A stretch of DNA of 64,000 nucleotides from Olsenella intestinalis (lineage in GTDB: Bacteria > Actinomycetota > Coriobacteriia > Coriobacteriales > Atopobiaceae). The stretch's first letter is position 1, and each line of letters begins with the position of its first letter. The DNA is taken from positions 267,501-331,500 of the forward strand of contig NZ_JALGRK010000001.1 of NCBI RefSeq assembly GCF_023276655.1, in the 5' to 3' direction. Position numbers and translations under genes: made by a program. The notes beneath the pieces are model-generated. The model had not been told where the DNA came from, did no database searches, and saw only the letters and a program-made list of their open reading frames with translations. Below are positions 51,352 through 59,562 of this stretch, piece after piece.

Positions 51352-52812
51352 CTAGGCCGCGGGAGCGAGCGGCTCGCCCTGCTCGCCGTACGTTTCGGGC
51401 AGCGCGTCGTAGGCCGCGTACGCGCTGGCAATCCTCTCGCGAAGATGGGCATAGTCGACGAGTCCGTCGGCGCTCTTCTCGACACCGTCGAAGTCGAGCG
51501 TGACGCTCTTCGGCGACTCGTAACCCGAGAGCATGCTGCCGGAGCGCAGCTGGGAGGCGTCCTGGTAGACGAGACGAACGCGGCCGAACTGGCGGCCGTC
51601 GGCGCTCGACCAGCGCTCGAACACGAGCTTGGAGCCGATGGGCGTGCCGGCTTCGACGGAGCCCGGCAGGTCGTAGGCGCGCACGCCCATCGCGCCGAGC
51701 ACGCTCACGATGTTGGAGTCGTGGCCGCACAGGAAGCTGAACTGGCGGCCGTCGGCGTCGAGCTCGCGGCCGATCTCGCCGAGCAGCGGGTGCGCCACGT
51801 TCACAGCGACGAGCGGTGCCGAGAAGAGCACGTCATTGTAGCGGTCCTTCGCCCGGGAGATGAGGGACCACTGCTCCTGGGAGAGGCTTTCGCCGAAGGC
51901 CGCGCCCCTCTCGTCCGTGGACTCGTAGTACTGGAGGACGAGGGCGTCGGAGAGCTGGCAGGCGAGCTTGAGCGAGCCGGTCATGGCGGGCTCCTTGTTG
52001 AGCTCGTAGGCGACGCCGGTGTCGGTGGTGTCGAGGGCGCCGATCTCGCCGGACTTGTAGCCCTCGGAGTCCGCGAGGTCGCAGACGTCCGCGATGAGCG
52101 CAAAGGAGTCGGAGAGGTCCGAGGCGACGGCGGACATCTGGCCGGCGCCGAAGCGGTCGGCGACCTGGGTGCGGGCGGCGTCGGCGTAGGCGTCGGTGAG
52201 GTAGGTCGTCTGGGGCGTGAAGGTGGGGTCCATCGTGTCGAACGCGACGTGGGTCTCGACCTCGACCGGCGCGGCGGGCAGGGCGCCGGCCGCAAACGCC
52301 CGCGCCGTGGCGATCGTGCGCTCCTTGGCGTTGGCGTAGACGCGCACGGCGCCGGGGTCGGGGCGCCAGTTGTGGTCGGCCAGCCCCTCGTGCTCGAGCC
52401 ACGCGCGGAAGTACGCGCCGCTCATGGTCTCGAGGGCGGCGCCGCGCGAGGTGAGCTCGCTGCCCTGCGCGGTCCAGTCGATCCAACGGTGCGGCGTGGC
52501 CTTGGCGAGCGCCGAGCCGTTGGTGGAGAGCGGCGCGCGGATGTTGTGACGGCTCAGCACGACGACCTGCTCGAGCCGGTAGTCGCCCGCGGGGTCGAAG
52601 AAGTCGAGGGCGTCGGCCGAGGTCGTCGCGCCAGACGTCGTCGACGTCGCGGCGCCGGCCGGGCCCGCGGCGGAGCCGGGCGCGGGCGAACTCCCCTGCC
52701 CCGGCGTGGCGCCGGACGCCCAAGGGAACGACGTGCAGCCCCAGAGCGCCAGCGAGGCGACGCCGAGCGCCGCCGCAAGCGTCAGGACGCGAAACCATGC
52801 TCTTCTCGCCAT
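51352..52812 (-). CDS. agp: glucose-1-phosphatase, histidine acid phosphatase family, lipoprotein
   Basis: A 486-residue secreted enzyme. The signal ends in the lipobox LALWGC (Cys ~26), followed by a Gly/Ser/Ala/Pro linker of 45 residues. The catalytic motif is LSRHNIRAPLSTNGS (~87-101), with Asn after the nucleophile His as in E. coli Agp rather than the RHGxRxP of phytases. TMDPTFTP, LQYYES and the proton-donor GHDSNIVSVLGA also match Agp. It should release glucose from glucose-1-phosphate outside the membrane. Codons 2-5 contain a GAGAAGAGC copy read as Arg-Arg (AGA AGA), very rare codons here. Confidence 0.9.
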   Translation of the reverse strand: MARRAWFRVLTLAAALGVASLALWGCTSFPWASGATPGQGSSPAPGSAAGPAGAATSTTSGATTSADALDFFDPAGDYRLEQVVVLSRHNIRAPLSTNGSALAKATPHRWIDWTAQGSELTSRGAALETMSGAYFRAWLEHEGLADHNWRPDPGAVRVYANAKERTIATARAFAAGALPAAPVEVETHVAFDTMDPTFTPQTTYLTDAYADAARTQVADRFGAGQMSAVASDLSDSFALIADVCDLADSEGYKSGEIGALDTTDTGVAYELNKEPAMTGSLKLACQLSDALVLQYYESTDERGAAFGESLSQEQWSLISRAKDRYNDVLFSAPLVAVNVAHPLLGEIGRELDADGRQFSFLCGHDSNIVSVLGAMGVRAYDLPGSVEAGTPIGSKLVFERWSSADGRQFGRVRLVYQDASQLRSGSMLSGYESPKSVTLDFDGVEKSADGLVDYAHLRERIASAYAAYDALPETYGEQGEPLAPAA

Positions 52813-52951
52813 GAGGGCCTCCGTGGGATGGGGCTGACCGTCCCCACATCGTACCCGCGAGGCGGGGCGCGCGCGGCGCCGCGACACCTGGACGGCGCCT
52901 GTTCGTACCGTGGCGGGACAGCGCCGGGCGCTCGGCGGCGTGCGGGACCTG

Positions 52952-52957
52952 TATACT
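52952..52957 (+). promoter_or_regulatory. -10 element directly before murE
   Basis: TATACT ends 7 bases before the murE ATG, so transcription would begin at or next to the start codon. There is no ribosome-binding site between. This suggests a leaderless mRNA. A -35 element is not obvious. Confidence 0.5.
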
Positions 52958-52964
52958 GGGCGAC

Positions 52965-54524
52965 ATGGATATCACACTGAACCAGATCTGCGCCCTGCTT
53001 GAGGGCGAGGGGCTCCTCGTGCGCGCGACGGGCCTCGACGGCGCGGGCGACGCGGCCGTCTGCGGCTGCGACTGCGACTCGCGCAAGGCCGCGCCCGGCC
53101 ACGTCTTCGTGTGCAAGGGCGCCGCGTTCAAGGCCGACTACCTCGACCTCGCGCTCGAGGCCGGGTGCGTGGCGTACCTCGCCGAGAAGAGCCTGGCCGA
53201 CGAGCTGGCGCCCGCCCATCCGCAGGTGCCGTGCCTCGCCTGCAGCGACGTGCGCCGCGCCATGGCGTACGTCTCGGCCGCGGCGTGGGGCCACCCCGAC
53301 GAGCGACTCGAGGTCATCGGCCTCACGGGCACCAAGGGCAAGTCGTCCACGGCATACATGCTGCGCTCGATCCTGGACGCGGCCGCAGATGGCGGCGCGC
53401 TGCCCGCCTCGAAGACCGCTCTTCTCGGCTCCATCGAGACGTTCGACGGCGTCGAGCGCATGGAGAGCGTCAACACCACGCCCGAGTCGCCAGACCTCTG
53501 GCGTCACCTCGCCAACGCAGCCGGAAGCGGCCTTACGCGCATGGTGATGGAGGTCTCGAGCCAGGCGCTCAAGTACGACCGCGTGCTGGGGCTCGGCCTC
53601 GACGTGGCCGCCTTCCTCAACATCGGGACCGACCACATCTCGCCGCTCGAGCACCCCACGTGGGAGGACTACTTCGAGAGCAAGCTGCGCATCTTCGACC
53701 AGGCGCGCGTCGCCGTGGTGAACCTGAGGAGCGACCACCTCGACGAGGTCCTCGCTCGAGCCGGGCGCTGCGAGCGCCTGCTCACGTGCTCGTCGGAGGC
53801 GGCCGACGAGCAGCGCGCCGACGTGTGGGCGACCGACCTCGCGAGCGCCCACGGCAGGCAGACCTTCCGCGTGCGCACCCCCGACTGGGAGGGCCCCGTC
53901 ACGCTGCCGATGCCCGGCCGCTTCAACGTGGACAACGCGCTCGTCGCGATCGCGGTCGCGTGTGCGCTGGGCCTGGGCCACGAGCAGGTCGCGGCAGGCC
54001 TCGCACGCGCCGCGGTGCCGGGTCGCATGGAGCTCGTCACGACGCCAGACCACAAGGTCACCGGCATCGTCGACTTCGCACACAACAAGATGTCGTTCGC
54101 GAACTTCTTCCCCGCGGTGCGCCGCGAGTTCCCGAGCGCGCACGTCATCTCCGTGTTCGGAGCCACGGGCGACAAGGGCCTCGAGCGCCGAGAAGAGCTT
54201 CCCGCGGAGGCCGCGCCCTTCTCGGACCTGATGATCTTCACCAAGGACGACCCCGGCTTCGAGCGCACGGAGGACATCTGCGCCGCCATGGTCGCCGCCA
54301 CGCCCGAGGGCTGCGCCACCGAGGTCGTGCTCGACCGCGTCGAGGCAATCGACCGCGCCGTCGACCTGGCCTACGAGCACGACGGCGAGTGCGTCATCTG
54401 CCTGGTGGGCCGCGCCACCCAGGGCCTCATGCACGAGGGCGGCAAGCTCGTCCCCTACCCGCTCGACATCGACCTTCTGACCACGTCGATCGCACGCTAC
54501 GACAAGGACGTCTCCCGGGGCTAG
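52965..54524 (+). CDS. murE: UDP-N-acetylmuramyl-tripeptide synthetase (MurE)
   Basis: A 519-residue Mur ligase. Residues ~1-90 bind the nucleotide sugar. The ATP loop reads GLTGTKGKSST (~119-129). NTTPESPDL, MEVSSQALKYDRV, DVAAFLNIGTDHISPLEHPTWEDYF and the C-terminal domain follow. At the position of the DAP-enzyme motif DNPR the sequence reads TKDDPGFE, so the third amino acid (Lys, Orn or DAP) cannot be assigned. It adds residue 3 of the peptidoglycan stem peptide. Three GAGAAGAGC copies occur inside, one read as Arg-Glu-Glu-Leu, one as Glu-Lys-Ser and one as Ala-Leu-Leu. Confidence 0.92.
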   Translation: MDITLNQICALLEGEGLLVRATGLDGAGDAAVCGCDCDSRKAAPGHVFVCKGAAFKADYLDLALEAGCVAYLAEKSLADELAPAHPQVPCLACSDVRRAMAYVSAAAWGHPDERLEVIGLTGTKGKSSTAYMLRSILDAAADGGALPASKTALLGSIETFDGVERMESVNTTPESPDLWRHLANAAGSGLTRMVMEVSSQALKYDRVLGLGLDVAAFLNIGTDHISPLEHPTWEDYFESKLRIFDQARVAVVNLRSDHLDEVLARAGRCERLLTCSSEAADEQRADVWATDLASAHGRQTFRVRTPDWEGPVTLPMPGRFNVDNALVAIAVACALGLGHEQVAAGLARAAVPGRMELVTTPDHKVTGIVDFAHNKMSFANFFPAVRREFPSAHVISVFGATGDKGLERREELPAEAAPFSDLMIFTKDDPGFERTEDICAAMVAATPEGCATEVVLDRVEAIDRAVDLAYEHDGECVICLVGRATQGLMHEGGKLVPYPLDIDLLTTSIARYDKDVSRG

Positions 54525-54582
54525 CCGCACGCGGCCCCGGTCCTGCGGGCGCGATCGCCCGCGCAACGACGAAAGGACCCAC

Positions 54583-55515
54583 ATGCCCGCGCTCTCGCTC
54601 CCGACCTTCCCGCTCGACGCCGACCGCCTTCCCGCCGACATGGCCGAGAGGCTCTCGCGCGTCAGGCACGTCATCACCGACACCGACAACACGATGGTCA
54701 GCCACGGCCGCGCGCTCTGCTCGACCGATGGCACGCCCTCCGTCGAGCTCGCCCAGACACTCATCGACCTGACGCGCGCCGGCGTCGACGTCGTGCCGTG
54801 CACGGGCCGCAACCGCGCCATGATCCGCGAGGACGTGCGCCTGCTGGGGCTCTCGGGGTGGATCGGCGAGATGGGCGGCGTGCTGTGCCTGCACGAGGGC
54901 GCCGACTCCGACTGGCGCTACTTCACCGCGGACATGCCCTTCGACGAGTCGTGCGGCAAGACCCCGCACGACGTCATCTGGGAGACGGGCGTGGTCGACC
55001 GCCTGCTCGAGCGCTGGTACGACTGCCTCGAGACCTACAACGACAACAACATCGGCTACCAGTACCGCGAGGTCACGGTGGCGCTGCGCGGCGCCGTGAT
55101 CGAGGACGAGGCCCAGGCCATGCTCGACGAGACGGGACTGCCCCTCTACCTCGCGGACAACGGCTTCGTGAGTCGCATCACCGGCCCCACGATCCTGCCG
55201 ACCTTCGAGGACGGCAAGGTCACCGACGTCCACACCTACCACATCACGCCGCGCGGACTCGACAAGGGCTCGGCCACCAAGCGCTACATCGAGCTCATGG
55301 GCTGGAATCCCGACGAGGTCATCGCCTGCGGCGACTCGCCGGCCGACTGTGCCATGGCGCCGCACGTGGGCACCTTCCTGCTCATGCGCAACGGCGCGAA
55401 CAACCCCAAGACGCAGGCGGCGCTCGCGGGGGCGGGTAACGCCTTCGTCTCTGCGTCCGACTCCACCGACGGCTTCTGCCAGGCGATGCGCACGCTGCTC
55501 TCGCTCAAGGCGTAG
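54583..55515 (+). CDS. HAD-superfamily hydrolase
   Basis: A 310-residue phosphatase. Motif I is HVITDTDNTMV, motif II PCTGRN, and motif IV ACGDSPADCAMA. The cap and the GLDKGSATKRYIELMGW segment resemble the Cof and mannosyl-phosphoglycerate phosphatase branches. Substrate unknown. It lies 58 bases after murE with GAAAGGA before its ATG, so it is probably co-transcribed. Confidence 0.85.
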   Translation: MPALSLPTFPLDADRLPADMAERLSRVRHVITDTDNTMVSHGRALCSTDGTPSVELAQTLIDLTRAGVDVVPCTGRNRAMIREDVRLLGLSGWIGEMGGVLCLHEGADSDWRYFTADMPFDESCGKTPHDVIWETGVVDRLLERWYDCLETYNDNNIGYQYREVTVALRGAVIEDEAQAMLDETGLPLYLADNGFVSRITGPTILPTFEDGKVTDVHTYHITPRGLDKGSATKRYIELMGWNPDEVIACGDSPADCAMAPHVGTFLLMRNGANNPKTQAALAGAGNAFVSASDSTDGFCQAMRTLLSLKA

Positions 55516-55562
55516 CCGAGTCGCACGCGAGGCGCCTCGAGCGCCGCTCAATTCGCGCGAGA

Positions 55563-55596
55563 ACGGGGCCTGCCGACCGAAGTCGGCAGGCCCCGT
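55563..55596. terminator. bidirectional hairpin between HAD gene and alcohol dehydrogenase
   Basis: ACGGGGCCTGCCGAC and GTCGGCAGGCCCCGT form a perfect 15-pair stem with a CGAA loop between two convergent genes. T-tracts are poor on both sides, but stem strength makes a termination role likely. Confidence 0.75.
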
Positions 55597-55617
55597 CGCT
55601 TCCGCGATGCGCTCGGA

Positions 55618-56832
55618 CTAGAAGTTGACCGGCGTGTCGTTGTAGACGCAGTCGAGCAGCTTCTCCATCTCCTCCTGCGTCGGCTGGCGCGGGTTGGAGC
55701 CGGTGCAGGCGTCGAGAAGAGCGTTGGCCGCGACGTCGTGCTTCTTGGCCTCGAACTCGTCGTGGTCGATGATCGAGGTGTCGGCCTTCACGCCCTTGGC
55801 GCCGTAGTTCTTGATGCCCTGCGGGATGTCGATCTCGTCGTTGATGTCGCGGATCTTCTGGACGAGGGCCTCGACGAGCTCGTCCTCGGTGGAGCCGGCG
55901 AGGTGCAGGACCTCCTTGGCGATGTAGGCGTAGCGGCTCTTGGCACGGGCGTCCTTGGCGTTGAACTGGATGACCTTGCCGAGGTACATGGCGTTGGCGC
56001 AGCCGTGGATGATGTGGTCGCCGGTGAAGGCGGCGCCGGTCTTGTGTGCCATGGAGTGCACGATGCCGAGCAGGCCCGAGGAGAAGGCGATGCCGGCGAT
56101 GCACTGGGCGTCGTGCATGTGCTTGCGGGCCTCCTTGTCGCCCTTGTAGGACTTGGGCAGCCACTCGACGATCTCGCGGATGGCGTGGAGGGCGTTGGCG
56201 TCGGTGTACATGGAGGCGGCGGTGGAGACGTAGGCCTCGATGGCGTGGGTCAGGGCGTCCATGCCGGTGTGGGCGCAGAGCTTGGCGGGCATGGTGTAGG
56301 TCAGCTCGGGGTCGACGATGGCGACGTCCGGGGTGATCTCGAAGTCGGCGATCGGGAACTTGATGCCCTTGGAGTAGTCGGTGATGATCGAGAAGGCCGT
56401 CACCTCGGTCGCGGTGCCGGAGGTGGAGGAGATGGCGCAGAAGTGCGCCTTGGTGCGAAGCTTCGGCAGGCCGAAGACCTTGCACATGTCCTCGAAGGTC
56501 GTCTCGGGGTACTCGTACTTGATCCACATGGCCTTTGCCGCGTCGATGGGCGAGCCGCCGCCGATGGCGACGATCCAGTCAGGCTGGAACTCCTGCATGA
56601 CCGCGGCGCCCTTCATGACGGTCTCGACGGAGGGGTCGGACTCGACGCCCTCGATGAGCTTGACCTCCATGCCGGCGGACTCGAGGTCGGCCTGGACATC
56701 CTGGAGGAAGCCGCCACGCTTCATGGAGCCGCCGCCACAGACGATGACGGCACGCTTGCCCTCGAAGTTCTTCACCTCGTGGCGAGCGCCCTCTCCGAAG
56801 TACAGGTCACGCGGATTGGTAAAACGTCCCAT
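55618..56832 (-). CDS. iron-containing alcohol dehydrogenase
   Basis: A 404-residue group III dehydrogenase. GGGSPIDAAKAMW binds NAD(P). The metal ligands are the Asp of IVDPELTYTMP-adjacent helices and the His residues of MDALTHAIEAY, IVHSMAHKTGA and HIIHGCANAMY. It resembles the dehydrogenase half of AdhE and butanol dehydrogenases; it likely recycles NADH in fermentation. GAAGGGAAG lies ahead of the ATG. A GAGAAGAGC copy is read as Ala-Leu-Leu near the C-terminus. Confidence 0.93.
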   Translation of the reverse strand: MGRFTNPRDLYFGEGARHEVKNFEGKRAVIVCGGGSMKRGGFLQDVQADLESAGMEVKLIEGVESDPSVETVMKGAAVMQEFQPDWIVAIGGGSPIDAAKAMWIKYEYPETTFEDMCKVFGLPKLRTKAHFCAISSTSGTATEVTAFSIITDYSKGIKFPIADFEITPDVAIVDPELTYTMPAKLCAHTGMDALTHAIEAYVSTAASMYTDANALHAIREIVEWLPKSYKGDKEARKHMHDAQCIAGIAFSSGLLGIVHSMAHKTGAAFTGDHIIHGCANAMYLGKVIQFNAKDARAKSRYAYIAKEVLHLAGSTEDELVEALVQKIRDINDEIDIPQGIKNYGAKGVKADTSIIDHDEFEAKKHDVAANALLDACTGSNPRQPTQEEMEKLLDCVYNDTPVNF

Positions 56833-57146
56833 GCAAAAACACTTCCCTTCGGGCCGCCAGCTCGGGCGGCCATGACAAGAGGGTATGACCCTCTATTACC
56901 AGCTCAGAAGGTGTAAATGTCGCGTCACACCAAGGCAAAGCATACTCTCGGGCGACGCCTCGGGACCCCACTTTCCGCATACCTATTTATCTTCCCACTC
57001 GCACATTCATGGGCCCTTTTTAGTTGACTCGAATGAATGACCAGAGGTGTCTGGTCATGTCGGGGCGGCCGCTGGCGCGCATTTGTGCGACACTAGGTCA
57101 CGCTAATCGCAACGACCCCAACGCGACCACGAAAGGAGGTGTGGCG
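56833..57146. promoter_or_regulatory. divergent control region of alcohol dehydrogenase and helical-repeat genes
   Basis: About 310 bases. GGTGT...ACACC at 56911-56931 is a gapped inverted repeat nearer the dehydrogenase. A perfect inverted repeat lies at 57037-57058. TTGACT at 57024 could be a -35 element on the plus strand, but no matching -10 is seen. Confidence 0.5.
57037..57058. promoter_or_regulatory. perfect inverted repeat, probable operator
   Basis: ATGACCAGA and TCTGGTCAT, nine perfect pairs around GGTG. It is an interrupted palindrome of the size bound by a TetR- or MarR-type dimer. It lies about 90 bases before the first helical-repeat gene and about 205 before the dehydrogenase. 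It is too far from a T-run to be a terminator. Confidence 0.6.
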
Positions 57147-58196
57147 ATGGCGTTCAACCCCGACCGCGAGGACTACGACAGGATGGTCGTCCGATTCATG
57201 GAGGACCTCAGGGACCGCAACGTCGACGACCTCGATATCGAGCAGGAGGTCGCGAGCTTCGGCAGGCGATATGCCCAGGAGCGCGACTCGCTGCCCCAGA
57301 CCGACGTGGAGCGCGCCTTCCACCTCGTCGCAACCGCGACGAGCATCATCGACTACGAGCTGCCCTTCGCCGACGACGACACGGCCGACCAGCTCGTCAA
57401 GCAGGCAAGCAATCTGCTGGACGAGGCCCTTGCCCTCGACCCCAACTGCTTCGACGCGCGCCGCATGAAGGCCGCCGCCACGGCGCCCACCTTCGAGGCG
57501 CACTACGTCCTCCTGAAGCAGGCCTGTGACGCCACCTGCGACGCCTGCCTCGCAGAGGCAAAGACGGCCGTCAAGGAGATGGGCGGCGAGATCGGCAACC
57601 TCGTTGCCAGGATCGCGCTGCGCCCCGCCGTCAGGCTGCTCGCCACGCTCGCGAGCAAGGCCGTCATCTGCGGGCACAACCGCGAGGCGATCAAGTGGTA
57701 CAAGCGTGCGCTCGAGCTCGACCCCCTCGACGAGGGCGACATCCGCTTCACGGCGGCCATCGCCTACTCCAAGCTCGAGGACGAGGAGGGTCTCGAGCAG
57801 CTGGCGCGCGACTCCCGCGCGCTCGGCGTCGGCCGACCCCACGACGAGGACGACGCATGGGTGCTCATCTCCCGCATGGCGATCGCCTACAAGCAGCGCG
57901 ACCTCACGGCCGCGCGCACCGTCCTCAAGCACATCATCAAGGTCTACCCGAACGCGGCGCTGACGCTCATAGCGATGCACGAGCTGCCCGACGGCGTGTT
58001 CGCACGCCTGTACGTCGAGCCGTTCAGCGAGGACGAGCTCATCATGGCGGTCTCGGAGTGCACGGTCCTCTTCCAGGAGGGCGTTGACCGCGAGGGCCAC
58101 GGCTCGCTGGGAGCCTGGGCGATCCGGTGCGCGCGCGAGCTCGACCCCTCCGCCGCGGACTTCTACACCCGCGGCAGCGGAAGGAGGAACGACTGA
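57147..58196 (+). CDS. TPR-like helical-repeat protein, paralogue A
   Basis: A 349-residue, Asp/Glu-rich, all-helical cytosolic protein. NREAIKWYKRALELDPLDEGD is a clear tetratricopeptide unit; LLDEALALDPNCFDAR and LARDSRALGVGRP are weaker ones. No catalytic motif is seen. ATG at 57147 fits GAAAGGAGG at 7 bases, better than the GTG at 57141. Its stop overlaps the next gene (TGATG). I do not recognise a named family beyond TPR. Confidence 0.75.
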   Translation: MAFNPDREDYDRMVVRFMEDLRDRNVDDLDIEQEVASFGRRYAQERDSLPQTDVERAFHLVATATSIIDYELPFADDDTADQLVKQASNLLDEALALDPNCFDARRMKAAATAPTFEAHYVLLKQACDATCDACLAEAKTAVKEMGGEIGNLVARIALRPAVRLLATLASKAVICGHNREAIKWYKRALELDPLDEGDIRFTAAIAYSKLEDEEGLEQLARDSRALGVGRPHDEDDAWVLISRMAIAYKQRDLTAARTVLKHIIKVYPNAALTLIAMHELPDGVFARLYVEPFSEDELIMAVSECTVLFQEGVDREGHGSLGAWAIRCARELDPSAADFYTRGSGRRND

Positions 58197-59176
58197 TGGA
58201 CGCCCATGAGGAGCTCGTCCTCCGCCTCGCCGAGAAGCGCAGCAAGAAGCTCGGCCTCTCCAAGAACGGCTACGCCGAGCTCGTGCTCGCCGTGCGCAAG
58301 GACCCCGAGAAGTTCGTCGACGACGAGCACGAGGAGGCCTTCCTCTGCGTCGCCAAGGCGCTCGACCGCTACGAGGAGTCGCAGCGCGGCGACGAGATGC
58401 TCGGCGACGACGAGTTCATGGCCGAGCGTGCGCGCAGGCTCGCGAAGCTCGCGAGCGACTGCACGGCCGCGCTCGCGAAGGACCCCACCTGCGAGGATGC
58501 ACGACTCCTGCTTGAGATTGCCAAGGACGACGAACCGGACGCTCTTCTCGACCGCCTGATCAACCTGGGGCACGACATCGAGCGCGAGGGCGTGGGCTAC
58601 GCGAGCGAGGGTCGCCCGGAGGCCATCGACGCGTGGGATGACGTGTTCAGCAGGCCGTACCTTCGCGTCCAGGACGCGATTGCGCGCACCTGCCTGGAGA
58701 CCGCACGCTACGGGCTGGCGTGCTCGACGGGACAGCGCCTGCTTGCCATCTCGGCGAGCGACGTCCTGGGCGCGCGACACACGTGCGCGCTGGCGCTCGC
58801 GAGGCTCGAGGACGAGGCCGGGTTCGACAAGCTCGACGCGATGCACGGACGCCACGGCGACTCGTGGAGCCACCTTGCCCGCGTGATCCTGCTGTTCAAG
58901 CTCGACCGCATGAGCGCGGCGAGGCGCGCGCTGAAGGGGTTCGACAGCCTGTGCGAGGGCGGCATGTACGCGCTGCTGAGGCCCGTCCTCGTGGAGCCCT
59001 ACGCCCCCGACCGCCCGCAGTGCAGCCCGTATAGCTTCAAGGAGGCCGTGCTCGCCGTGCACGAGGCCGACCCCATCGTGGTCGACACGCCGGACCTGCC
59101 GGCGTGGGCCGAGGCCCAGCCGGGCATGCTCGAGTCGGCGCAGGCGTTTGCGCAGAAATCGGGCTTTGACTGGTAG
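58196..59176 (+). CDS. TPR-like helical-repeat protein, paralogue B
   Basis: A 326-residue helical protein that shares architecture with its upstream neighbour: an acidic N-terminal segment, ALAKDPTCEDARLLLEIAKD matching the ALALDPNCFDARRMKAAA of paralogue A, a middle repeat region and a C-terminal VEPY/VEPF...SF/SE segment (LVEPYAPD against YVEPFSED). The pair is translationally coupled, which suggests a heteromeric partner role. Function unknown. Confidence 0.75.
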   Translation: MDAHEELVLRLAEKRSKKLGLSKNGYAELVLAVRKDPEKFVDDEHEEAFLCVAKALDRYEESQRGDEMLGDDEFMAERARRLAKLASDCTAALAKDPTCEDARLLLEIAKDDEPDALLDRLINLGHDIEREGVGYASEGRPEAIDAWDDVFSRPYLRVQDAIARTCLETARYGLACSTGQRLLAISASDVLGARHTCALALARLEDEAGFDKLDAMHGRHGDSWSHLARVILLFKLDRMSAARRALKGFDSLCEGGMYALLRPVLVEPYAPDRPQCSPYSFKEAVLAVHEADPIVVDTPDLPAWAEAQPGMLESAQAFAQKSGFDW

Positions 59177-59202
59177 TGACACGTAGCTGCGGGTCCCTCT
59201 GA

Positions 59203-59208
59203 TATACT
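59203..59208 (+). promoter_or_regulatory. -10 element of tRNA-Glu
   Basis: TATACT, 35 bases before the mature tRNA 5' end. No good -35 stands at the normal distance. Confidence 0.55.
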
Positions 59209-59243
59209 GCTTGTCTGCGCGCACATGGCGGCGCGCGGCACAG

Positions 59244-59318
59244 GTCCCCATCGTCTATCGGCTAGGACGGCACCCTTTCAAGGTGCAGAGGCGGGTTCGA
59301 TTCCCGCTGGGGGCACCA
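59244..59318 (+). tRNA. tRNA-Glu (anticodon TTC)
   Basis: A 75-base cloverleaf with encoded CCA. Acceptor GTCCCCA/TGGGGGC, anticodon stem GCACC/GGTGC around CTTTCAA, T-loop GTTCGATTC. Anticodon UUC reads glutamate. Confidence 0.95.
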
Positions 59319-59380
59319 CTGACATGACGGGCGGGCTGGCGCAGGCGGCGTCGGCCCGCCCATTTTCGTGCGAGAAGAGC

Positions 59381-59437
59381 ATGGCACACGAGTGCGCGGG
59401 GAGGGCGACTCGCGGATTTGCCGCGGCCGACGCATGA
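59381..59437 (+). other. 18-codon open frame after a GAGAAGAGC copy
   Basis: GAGAAGAGC at 59372 is followed directly by ATGG, opening a frame MAHECAGRATRGFAAADA and a stop. It lies between tRNA-Glu and the S41-like lipoprotein gene. It could be a leader peptide, or the ATG could be part of a longer DNA signal; there is no other coding evidence. The remaining 59438-59562 shows nothing recognisable. Confidence 0.2.
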
Positions 59438-59562
59438 CAAGGCGGGCCGCTCCTAGTAACGTGGCATCACGAGGGCGCGCCCGCGCAGGCGCGCCGACCG
59501 CAGCGGAGGGCCGCCCGGCGGCGACTGCGGCGACTGTGCCGGCGAGCCCGAAGGGACACCGC

